NCBI RefSeq assembly: GCF_008929045.1
Contig: NZ_VFAH01000010.1
Coordinates: 152,383-216,382 of the forward strand
Length of the DNA: 64,000 bases
Reading direction: 5' to 3'
DNA from: Noviherbaspirillum aerium
Lineage (GTDB): Bacteria > Pseudomonadota > Gammaproteobacteria > Burkholderiales > Burkholderiaceae_D
Shown: piece after piece, positions 28,494 to 36,069 of the stretch
Layout of the letters: every line of letters begins with the position of its first letter
Numbering within the stretch: position 1 is the first letter of the stretch
Translations under genes and position numbers: made by a program
The notes under the pieces: model-generated
Seen by the model: only the letters and a program-made list of their open reading frames with translations
Told to the model about the DNA's origin: nothing
The model's database searches: none

Positions 28494-28548
28494 CCTAGGA
28501 AGGTCAGAGCCATTTTCAGCCGAGGGCGGCCCGCCCTCGGCTTTTTTT
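28494..28548 (+). other. CCTAGGAAGG-hairpin element, copy D
   Basis: CCTAGGAAGGTCAG (28494-28507) followed by a perfect 12-bp stem AGCCGAGGGCGG/CCGCCCTCGGCT and seven T. It lies 100 bases before the helical gene at 28647. See 429, 588 and 33848. Confidence 0.5.
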
Positions 28549-28646
28549 ATGGTCTGGCGCATATTTATGGGATTGGCGGATTATGCTGCGCCGCATATAT
28601 TTGCCGTTCGATCAATGACAGCAAAAGGCTTGTCGGGGGACGGACA

Positions 28647-28991
28647 ATGGCAGATGCGTGGCAGGAACTTCAGCGCACGGTGCGCGCATTGCGAAAGCCG
28701 GGTGACATCAAGGTACGCCTGACGGAAGCTTACCGGGCCTTGCTGCGGCTGCGGCTCAAGGACCTGCCGAGCGAAGCACGGCATCACCATGAGTGGCTGG
28801 TCGGTACCATTGATGCCCGAACCAGCGAATATCTTCTAGCGGAAATCCGGGATTGTATCGAGGGCATGAGCGATGCCCAGATCGCCGAGGCGGTGCACCG
28901 GATCGTGGCGCTGTATGAAGCCGTGAAGGTTTATCAACCCGGTCTTTCATCAACCCGCAAGCCTCCCCCATGTCAAAGCGGCAATATCTGA
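28647..28991 (+). CDS. Small helical protein, third paralogue, shortened tail
   Basis: 114 residues (MADAWQELQRTVRALRKPGDIK...), clearly related to 5142 and 13712 across DLPSEARHHHEWLVGTIDAR and IAEAVHRIVALYEAVKVYQP. After YQP the sequence diverges and ends Gln-Ser-Gly-Asn-Ile, so the Cys-rich C-terminus of the other two is missing. The frame upstream of 28647 runs through the terminator hairpin and is not credible. Confidence 0.65.
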   Translation: MADAWQELQRTVRALRKPGDIKVRLTEAYRALLRLRLKDLPSEARHHHEWLVGTIDARTSEYLLAEIRDCIEGMSDAQIAEAVHRIVALYEAVKVYQPGLSSTRKPPPCQSGNI

Positions 28992-29030
28992 CGCTGTCCG
29001 GCCTGCTGGCCAGTGAGCGCGGTTACATCT

Positions 29031-29068
29031 AGGCACGCGCAGGCACGCGCAGGCACGCGTACGCACGC
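29031..29068 (+). repeat. 10-bp tandem repeat (AGGCACGCGC)
   Basis: Three consecutive copies plus a degenerate fourth, intergenic, 115 bases before the AlgI-like gene. Confidence 0.8.
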
Positions 29069-29183
29069 AATTGTCTTACCGGCTAGTTGCATATATATTC
29101 ATTGGGTGGTGCAAGCATGTTAAAGTGAGCGCTTATTGAGAACAGGCAAATGATGTAGTAATTGCCGCCTACCAGCACTCATT

Positions 29184-30641
29184 ATGGTCTTCAGCTCACC
29201 GACTTTTCTCTTCTATTTCTTTCCGCTCTTTCTTCTTCTGTACTATGTTTTGCCCTGGAAGAATGGCGTTCTGCTGGTGGCCAGCCTGTTGTTCTATGCA
29301 TGGGGCGAGCCCGGTTTCGTGCCGCTGCTGATGCTGTCGGCGCTGCTGAACTACAGCATGGGCTATGCGATCGCACGCTGGCGCGCAAGGGGCGTGCCGC
29401 TGCTGTGGCTGGGCATTGCCGCCAACCTGGCCTTCCTGATCTATTACAAGTACATGGCCTTCCTCTGCCAGATTGCGCGCGACCTGCTTGCGCCTTTCGG
29501 GCGGCAGGTGGAGATCCCCGAGATCGTGCTGCCGCTGGGGATTTCCTTCTTCACGTTCCAGGGCATTTCCTACCTGATCGACGTCTATCGCAACGAGGTC
29601 AACGCCCAGCAGAGTTTCTGGCGCTTCGCGATGTACAAGGCGATGTTTCCCCAGTTGATCGCCGGCCCGATCGTGCGCTACAAGCAGATCGCGCATGAAG
29701 TGGATCAGCGCTCCATCACCAACGCCCGGGTGGTGGCGGGCTTCCATCAGTTCGCCGTCGGTCTCGCGCAAAAGGTGCTGATCGCCAATACGGTGGCCCT
29801 GCCGGCCGACCGCCTGTTCCTGGTGCCGCCGGGGGATCTGTCCATGCTGGGTGCCTGGATCGGCATTGCCTGCTACTCGATCCAGATCCTCTACGACTTC
29901 GCCGGCTATTCCAACATGGCCATCGGCATCGGCCACATGATCGGCTTCAGCTATCCGCCCAACTTCAACCGGCCTTACTCGTCGGCATCGGTGACCGAGT
30001 TCTGGCGCCGCTGGCACATGAGCCTGTCGTCCTGGTTCCGCGATTACCTGTACATCCCGCTCGGCGGCAACCGGGTGTCGCCGCTGCGCACCTATATCAA
30101 CCTGGCCGTCGTATTCCTGCTGTGCGGACTCTGGCATGGCGCTGCCTGGACCTTCATCATCTGGGGCGGCTGGCACGGCCTGCTGCTGATCGTGGAGCGG
30201 GCCGGACTGGGCAACGCGCTGGCGCGCCTGCCGCGGCTGGTGTCGCAGGCCTACACGCTGTTCGTGGTGATGATCGGCTGGGTGTTTTTCCGGGCCAACG
30301 ATGTGCCGCATGCGCTGCATTTCCTGAAAGTCATGTTCGGCCAGGGCACGAAGGGCGAAACCTATCCGTGGCAGTCGGATTTCCAGTTCACCGCGATGAC
30401 CGCGCTGGCGGTGGGTGCCGTGCTGGCAGTGTGGCCGGCGTCGAATGAAGCGGAGCGGCTCAAGACCGAGGGCATCAACCGGGCGGCGGCGCCGGGCAAA
30501 GCGGGCATCACGGCCATATCGGTGATGACGGCGGCCGGCACGGCTTCGGTGAAGCATGCGCTGGCGGCCGCGGCCATCATCCTGTGCGCGGCCAGCCTTG
30601 CCGCGGGCACCTACAATCCGTTCATCTATTTCCGGTTCTGA
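29184..30641 (+). CDS. AlgI-like MBOAT O-acyltransferase
   Basis: 485 residues with about ten or more hydrophobic segments. MBOAT hallmarks: FWRRWHMSLSSWFRDYLYIPLGGNR and the catalytic His in LLCGLWHGAAWTFIIWGGWHG. AlgI-type proteins pass acetyl groups across the inner membrane for O-acetylation of exopolysaccharide or cell wall. An SGNH/AlgJ-type partner follows 2 bases after the stop, the usual AlgI-AlgJ/X arrangement. No alginate biosynthesis genes are in the window, so the polymer is unknown. Confidence 0.9.
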   Translation: MVFSSPTFLFYFFPLFLLLYYVLPWKNGVLLVASLLFYAWGEPGFVPLLMLSALLNYSMGYAIARWRARGVPLLWLGIAANLAFLIYYKYMAFLCQIARDLLAPFGRQVEIPEIVLPLGISFFTFQGISYLIDVYRNEVNAQQSFWRFAMYKAMFPQLIAGPIVRYKQIAHEVDQRSITNARVVAGFHQFAVGLAQKVLIANTVALPADRLFLVPPGDLSMLGAWIGIACYSIQILYDFAGYSNMAIGIGHMIGFSYPPNFNRPYSSASVTEFWRRWHMSLSSWFRDYLYIPLGGNRVSPLRTYINLAVVFLLCGLWHGAAWTFIIWGGWHGLLLIVERAGLGNALARLPRLVSQAYTLFVVMIGWVFFRANDVPHALHFLKVMFGQGTKGETYPWQSDFQFTAMTALAVGAVLAVWPASNEAERLKTEGINRAAAPGKAGITAISVMTAAGTASVKHALAAAAIILCAASLAAGTYNPFIYFRF

Positions 30642-30643
30642 TC

Positions 30644-31861
30644 ATGACGTTGAAGCAAAGGCTGACGGGCAACGCAGCAAAAATTGTTCTGGTGGTCCTG
30701 CTGGCCGTGCCGGCCCTGCGCTCCATGACCGGCAGTTCGCAGCTGGAGGGAGAGAACCGCAAGCTGGCCGAGTTTCCCGCCGCGCCGGCATCCTGGCAGG
30801 AAACGCTGAAGTTTCCGGCCCGGCTGGATCAATGGATCAACGATCATTTCGGTTACCGGGACCGCCTGCTGAAGCTCAACAACCGCGTGCGGCACGCCTT
30901 GTTCGGCACTTTCCCCACGGTGCAGGTCATTTCCGGCCAGAACGGCCGCATCTTCATGTCGGCGCATGAGGCCAATTTCCCGCCCTATACGGCCATTCAT
31001 CCCACCTGCGGCTTCCAGTTTCATGACCATGAAAAGATTGCCGGGCAGATGAATGCCATGCATGCGGCATTCCGCGGCTGGGGCATCGATGCCAAGCTGG
31101 TCATCGCCCCCAGTTCGCCGGCGGTGTACCAGGAGGAATTGCCCGGCTGGCTGGCGCAGCGCTGCGCCAGGTCGGTGCCGCCATTCCGGAACATCCTGGT
31201 GCCGGAACGGTTGAGCCCGCCGGTGCTGGCATCGGTGTATTACCCGCTCGAGGAACTGCGGGCGGCCCGCGCCGAGGGCGAGGTGATCCCGAAAACCTGG
31301 TTCCATCTCACCGGCTTCGGGTCTCGCCTGCTTACCCAGAAGAGCGTCGAGCGCCTCTGGAACATCAAGGCCGATGAAGGCACGACGCTCAAGACGCGGA
31401 TCGAAACCCAGACATCGGACCTCGCCCATCTGTTCCCGGGGGTCAAGCTTTCCAGCAAGGTGGAAGCGATCGATTTCGCCGCCTCGGGCATCGAGGAATG
31501 CAAGGGCGCCAAATGCTATCCGGCGCTGCGGGATGCCCTGGAAAAGCTGGGCGATGTCAACCGCTACCGCAACGAGCGGGCGCCGAAAGAGCGCCTGATC
31601 ATGCTGTCCGATTCCTTCGGCCAGTACAGCGCCGGCTGGTATGCCCGCTATTACCGCGATGTCATTCATTTTTCCACCAACACTCTCGGGCGCCTGTCGG
31701 ATGGCGAACTGGCCAGCCTGCGCGGTTTTCTCCGGGAAGAAGGCAGGCGCAGCGATGTCCTGTTTTTTTACCACGACACCGGTGTTCTTACGGGGCGCAT
31801 CGATCTCGATCTGAAGAAGCTGGCATCGGTCCAGCCCATGGTCAGCCAGGTAAGGAACTGA
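30644..31861 (+). CDS. AlgJ/AlgX-like SGNH acetyltransferase partner
   Basis: 405 residues with an N-terminal membrane anchor (AAKIVLVVLLAVPALRSM). ENRKLAEFPAAP and INDHFGYRDRLLKLNNRVRHALFG are typical of the ALGX/ALGJ SGNH-like domain; LVIAPSSPAVYQEELP lies in the middle and LIMLSDSFGQYSAGW provides the catalytic Ser block (here found late in the protein). It is coupled to the MBOAT gene. Predicted to act in the periplasm as the acetyl donor to polysaccharide. Confidence 0.8.
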   Translation: MTLKQRLTGNAAKIVLVVLLAVPALRSMTGSSQLEGENRKLAEFPAAPASWQETLKFPARLDQWINDHFGYRDRLLKLNNRVRHALFGTFPTVQVISGQNGRIFMSAHEANFPPYTAIHPTCGFQFHDHEKIAGQMNAMHAAFRGWGIDAKLVIAPSSPAVYQEELPGWLAQRCARSVPPFRNILVPERLSPPVLASVYYPLEELRAARAEGEVIPKTWFHLTGFGSRLLTQKSVERLWNIKADEGTTLKTRIETQTSDLAHLFPGVKLSSKVEAIDFAASGIEECKGAKCYPALRDALEKLGDVNRYRNERAPKERLIMLSDSFGQYSAGWYARYYRDVIHFSTNTLGRLSDGELASLRGFLREEGRRSDVLFFYHDTGVLTGRIDLDLKKLASVQPMVSQVRN

Positions 31862-31939
31862 GCGGGCGGCAGGGGCGGCAGAGATTGCCGGCAGCGATGT
31901 GAAGGGAGCATGCGGGTCGCGGGCGCCATGCCCGCGAAT

Positions 31940-32284
31940 TCATTCGCCGTCGTTCGTGAACTGGCGCATGAAATAGCGGCTGCGCGTATCCATATCGGTA
32001 AAGGCGATCCTGCAGTGATAGCGGGAGTCGCCTTGCTGGCGCACGTCCACGATGACGCCCCAGGCATTGATGCGCCTCTGTCCTTCCTGGGTCATCAGGT
32101 CGAACGCGATCATGCAAGGGCTTCCCGGAGCAACGGATTGCGATGTGACGATGCAGACGCCCCCGATGGAGGCGTCTACCGTTTTGACCAGAATCGGTGC
32201 GGATTGCTGGAGCATGAACTGAGCCGGAACCTCCAGGGGAATCCTTGGAGTGCGCCTGCGATTATGAGGAACGGCTGAGCTCAT
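31940..32284 (-). CDS. PilZ domain protein (c-di-GMP binding)
   Basis: 114 residues forming one PilZ domain. Both binding motifs are present: NRRRTPRIPLE at residues 8-18 (RxxxR) and VDASIGGVCI at ~36-45 (D-x-S-x-x-G). It is convergent with the AlgI/AlgJ pair and could link c-di-GMP to exopolysaccharide acetylation, but this is inference from position. Confidence 0.85.
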   Translation of the reverse strand: MSSAVPHNRRRTPRIPLEVPAQFMLQQSAPILVKTVDASIGGVCIVTSQSVAPGSPCMIAFDLMTQEGQRRINAWGVIVDVRQQGDSRYHCRIAFTDMDTRSRYFMRQFTNDGE

Positions 32285-32711
32285 GTGCGGAGAACTTGTC
32301 GCGGCCAGGGTGGTGGCGAAGTGATAACAATAAAACGGCGCTCAACTGTGAAAAACTTTCCTTGCGGTATGTATCCCATATTTGAGGCTGGTGCGCAATA
32401 GCCGAAATGGCAACATGCCTCCCTGCCAAAGCTTAGTGCGGCGCATTTCCATGCGGGTTGGAGCGTTTTTATTCTTCTTTCGCCTATGAATACGGGCCAC
32501 CCATTCATCGTGCAGAGTGTGCGTCACTTAACGACATCATGGAAAAATCGCGGCGGCGACCCGGGAACAGCGCGTCAGCTTGTCCTGCGAGAAGATTGAT
32601 TGCTTGTGAGCGGCGGAAAAATAGGTATCGGCAATAGCAGCCGGAGCCCGATGCAACGGCTCCGGCTGCGGGGATCCGCATGCCTGCGGGCGGCATGCCG
32701 GGCCCGCGGCT
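32285..32711. other. Intergenic region with a hairpin
   Basis: No gene seen. A long stem GCAGCCGGAGCC/GGCTCCGGCTGC at 32637-32669 lies just past the outer membrane protein gene on the minus strand and may end its transcript, although it lacks a T run. Confidence 0.5.
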
Positions 32712-33389
32712 TCAGAACCGGTAGTTCACGCCCAGGCGCAATACCGGAAAGGCCTTGTAGTCCTCGGCCTCTTCCTGCAGCGAGCGGTTTTCCGCGGCAA
32801 CGTCGGCCGCAAACTGGGAACAGACCAGCACCGGCGCCGCACAGCCGGTATTGCTGAGCGATGTGCGCGGCGAGCCCTGGAACAGCACGCCGAGGTCGGC
32901 GGTGAAACCCCAGCCTCTTTCCTGGGTCCGCGAGACGGCATTGCCCCAGCCGATGCCGAGATAAGGAGCGATATTGCGGAAATCGATGCGGCCGTTGAGG
33001 TTGCCGACCAGAGCTGCGGGATAGGTCCGGCCATTCAAGGTATAGGCACCGGTTGCGCCGGGACGTCCCTCCGCATCGATCTTGTTGCCGTTATACACAA
33101 CACCGCCGGTCAGGCGAAAGCCCGTGCTCATCGGGTAGTAATCCAGCAATGCGTCCACCGTGCGCATTTTTAGCTTCAGGTCGTAATCGACATCCGAGGT
33201 ATTGCCATCATGCGAATAATTCAGGCCGTTGATACCGAAGCGTGCATTGAGCTGCGGCATGACAGGTACGCTGAGATGCAAACCCGCTCCGGTCGTGCCC
33301 AACGTTGCACTGAGGCCAACCTGAGCTTGTGCCGCACCAGCCATCGACAGAGCAAGGCATGCCCCGGTGAGCGCATGTTTCAATTTCAT
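32712..33389 (-). CDS. Outer membrane beta-barrel protein
   Basis: 225 residues. Sec signal MKLKHALTGACLALSMAGAAQA. Alternating hydrophobic strands throughout (FRLTGGVVYNGNKI, IAPYLGIGWGNAV, GFTADLGVLFQGSP) and a C-terminal VLRLGVNYRF ending in Phe, the outer-membrane insertion signal. It resembles small OmpW/OmpA-barrel-like proteins common in Oxalobacteraceae and carries no OmpA peptidoglycan domain. Function unknown. Confidence 0.8.
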   Translation of the reverse strand: MKLKHALTGACLALSMAGAAQAQVGLSATLGTTGAGLHLSVPVMPQLNARFGINGLNYSHDGNTSDVDYDLKLKMRTVDALLDYYPMSTGFRLTGGVVYNGNKIDAEGRPGATGAYTLNGRTYPAALVGNLNGRIDFRNIAPYLGIGWGNAVSRTQERGWGFTADLGVLFQGSPRTSLSNTGCAAPVLVCSQFAADVAAENRSLQEEAEDYKAFPVLRLGVNYRF

Positions 33390-33847
33390 TTCTTATCCTT
33401 TTTGATTGAGTGGTCTCGCATAAAAGGCAGCAACGTCGTTGACACGGCGACGAAACAACAGAAGCTCATCAAGGATAGCGCTACTTTCCCTGAGTCCGAT
33501 GTGCTGCGGCTCAAAGGTGTCGCAGCTTTTCTACACTTCTGGAAAAACTCCCCTTTGCAGTCACGGCAGCTTGAAACTTCGACATGTTTTCCAGGAATCA
33601 GGGGACGCGACATGGTGCCCAGAATGGTGCAACTGTTTCAATGTAGGAAGAATGTAGGAAGTTTTTTGCTTCCTTGCATTATTTGCACGGCACATCCGCG
33701 CCTGCGAGGTTGAAGGGAGGTGAAACAGGATGGATTCAGGCTCGTGTGAAGAATGTTGCATAAATGCTTCGCTCGCAAAAAATGTGATGGCAAACACTGA
33801 TTTTTCTCAGATATTGCATGCCGCTCAGCGCTACACTGAAATCGACC
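33390..33847. other. Intergenic region, no gene seen
   Basis: Some long frames exist, but none has a credible start or composition. It presumably holds the promoter of the minus-strand outer membrane protein gene. Confidence 0.5.
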
Positions 33848-33902
33848 CCTAGGAAGGTCAGTCATTCAAGTGCCGAGATGCCGAGCGTCTCGGTATTTTT
33901 TT
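33848..33902 (+). other. CCTAGGAAGG-hairpin element, copy E
   Basis: CCTAGGAAGGTCAG (33848-33861), then a CCGAGA/TCTCGG hairpin (33873-33893) and seven T. A TACACT that could be a -10 lies 10 bases before the core, which would start a transcript at or close to the CCTAGG. Confidence 0.5.
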
Positions 33903-34245
33903 GCCTGTTTTTCCGGCCGCTCCACTGTTGGAGCGGCTGCGGGGATGCACCGGTCCCCCACGGACAGCCGGCGGCCCGACTTCTCTCTTCTCGCGCATGG
34001 AACAGCGCGAACAATATCCCTTCCGTTTCCTTCCCTTTCACACCGTCGACTGTTCAAAAAGTTTTGCAAACAGCAAGTCTGTTGTAATCCCGCCGTACCC
34101 TTGCGCCGCCTTGTTGCAATCGAGCAGCAATATCCTTGGCATACCTAAACCACCACACGTAAAATTTCCACAAAGAAAGTAAAGTGCCATCTGGCGCCGC
34201 TTTCCCGTGCGCCATTCAGGCGCGCTATTTTATTTGGAAGGGTTT

Positions 34246-35790
34246 ATGGCCAACGTCGTTGGGACGCCGCAGTCTACCGTCATCAGCAATTCCATCAGCG
34301 GTGATTACCGGATCGATGTGCTGCTCGGCGGAGACGCCTATCGGTGGAACAGTTCAAGCGCTGCGGGAACGCCGGTGGAAGTCACCTACAGCTTCATGAC
34401 CGCCGCGCCGGTCTATACAAGCTTCAGCAACAAGACTGGATTCATGGCATTCACCGCCGAGCAGAAGACAGTCGTGAAACAGATTTTTTCGGACATCCAG
34501 GCACAGTTCAATATCACGTTCAGGGAAGTCGGCGATACCGCGTACAGCTACGGCCAGATCAGGCTCGGCAACAATTCGCAAGGAACCTCATCGGCCGCGT
34601 ATGCCTACATGCCCGACCCCTACGCGGGGCAGGACAGCGGCGATGTCTACGTCAACCGTGACGACAGTTCCAATCTGGCGCGTATCACTCCGGGCAGTTA
34701 TGCGTACGCGACCCTGGTCCATGAAATCGGCCACGCGCTCGGGCTCAAGCATCCGGGGAATTACAACGCCGGCTATGCGCCCAGCACCGAGCCGGGCAAT
34801 TACCTTGCCGCGGCTGAAGATAGCGAAGCGCTTACCGTCATGTCGTATTCATCGGTCACGCAAGGACAGAACCGCAGCTTCTACGGAACTTACGACATCC
34901 TCGCATTGCAATACATGTACGGAGCCAGGCCCTATAACACCGGCGACAATACGTACTCGTTCACCAATGCGACGGGGCAGCGGCTTGAGATCATCAACGA
35001 TAGCGGCGGCACGGATACGATCGATGTCTCCGCCGTGACCGCCGGCGCGAAGATCAATCTGCTGGAGGGCGCACTCAGTTCCGTTGGCAAACTCGCCAAT
35101 GGATTCACGCCCGCGCAGAACAATGTCTCGATCGCTTACGGGGTGAAGATCGAGAAGGTGATCGGCTCCGCCTATGCGGACCAGATCATCGGCAATGACG
35201 GCAACAACGACTTCACGCCCGGCATGGGCAACGATCTCATTGAAGGCGGGGGCGGCATCGATACCGTCTTTGTTTCGACATTGCGTTTCCGCGCAACGGT
35301 CAGCCGCAGCGGCGACACGGTTGTTGTCGCCGACAAGTCGGGGTCGGAAGGCAGCGATACGCTGTTCAATGTGGAACGCATACAGTTCGCCGACATGAAC
35401 GTCGCGCTTGACGGCACGGCGGCCGCATCCTATCGCCTGTATCAGGCGGCCTTCGATCGCAAGCCCGATGTGCAGGGACTGGGTTACTGGATTGCCCAGG
35501 CCGACCGCGGCCTGAGTCTGCAGGATGCGGCATGGAACTTCATTGCCTCGGCCGAGTTCCAGCAGAAGTACGGAGAAGGCTTGTCCGACAGCGGCTTCAT
35601 CACCGCCTTGTATGCCAATGTATTGCATCGCGCTCCTGATACGGCGGGGTTCAATTACTGGTCGAGCATGCTTGCGCAGGGCCTTATCAGCCGCCACGGC
35701 ATGCTCGCGGAATTCAGCGAGGGATATGAAAACCAGAAGCAGGTGGAGGGTGCAATCACGAACGGGATCGACTATCTCTTCTTTGCCTGA
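34246..35790 (+). CDS. M10 metallopeptidase with C-terminal DUF4214
   Basis: 514 residues from ATG 34246 after GGAAGGG. The serralysin catalytic domain starts almost at once: zinc motif HEIGHALGLKH (His159) and Met-turn LTVMSYSS. A beta-roll segment (GNDGNNDFTPGMGNDLIEGGGG) and two DUF4214 units (YRLYQAAFDRKPDVQGLGYW, ITALYANVLHRAPDTAGFNYW) close the protein. It resembles the second half of the 9325 protein closely. No Sec signal; type I export is expected. Confidence 0.88.
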   Translation: MANVVGTPQSTVISNSISGDYRIDVLLGGDAYRWNSSSAAGTPVEVTYSFMTAAPVYTSFSNKTGFMAFTAEQKTVVKQIFSDIQAQFNITFREVGDTAYSYGQIRLGNNSQGTSSAAYAYMPDPYAGQDSGDVYVNRDDSSNLARITPGSYAYATLVHEIGHALGLKHPGNYNAGYAPSTEPGNYLAAAEDSEALTVMSYSSVTQGQNRSFYGTYDILALQYMYGARPYNTGDNTYSFTNATGQRLEIINDSGGTDTIDVSAVTAGAKINLLEGALSSVGKLANGFTPAQNNVSIAYGVKIEKVIGSAYADQIIGNDGNNDFTPGMGNDLIEGGGGIDTVFVSTLRFRATVSRSGDTVVVADKSGSEGSDTLFNVERIQFADMNVALDGTAAASYRLYQAAFDRKPDVQGLGYWIAQADRGLSLQDAAWNFIASAEFQQKYGEGLSDSGFITALYANVLHRAPDTAGFNYWSSMLAQGLISRHGMLAEFSEGYENQKQVEGAITNGIDYLFFA

Positions 35791-35936
35791 TCAAGGGCCG
35801 GGAGAGCCGCGCGGATAATTACTACGAGCTGCGCAAGCAGGCCAATGCATGAGCAGTCATGCGCCGCCATATGCAGTCATGTGCCGCCATGAGCGTGGGC
35901 ACCCAATGAGCACGGGCGGACATGCAGAGACGGGAA

Positions 35937-35966
35937 ATAAAAAAGCCGGGCATCGCCCGGCTTTTT
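35937..35966. terminator. Bidirectional terminator between convergent genes
   Basis: AAAAGCCGGG/CCCGGCTTTT stem with an A-rich 5' flank and T-rich 3' flank, suited to end both the peptidase transcript (+) and the repeat-protein transcript (-). Confidence 0.85.
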
Positions 35967-36069
35967 CGCGGGGAGACGCAAAGGTCTCCCTGGTTTGCAA
36001 TGGCACTCAATTGCGCTTGATGAATCGTTCAGAAAGCCTGGCCATTGCGTCCTTCACCATCCCGTGTCA

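Noticed and set aside
27764..29068. CRISPR-like array
   Set aside because: The repeats are simple 8-10 bp tandem tracts without spacers, and no cas genes are present.
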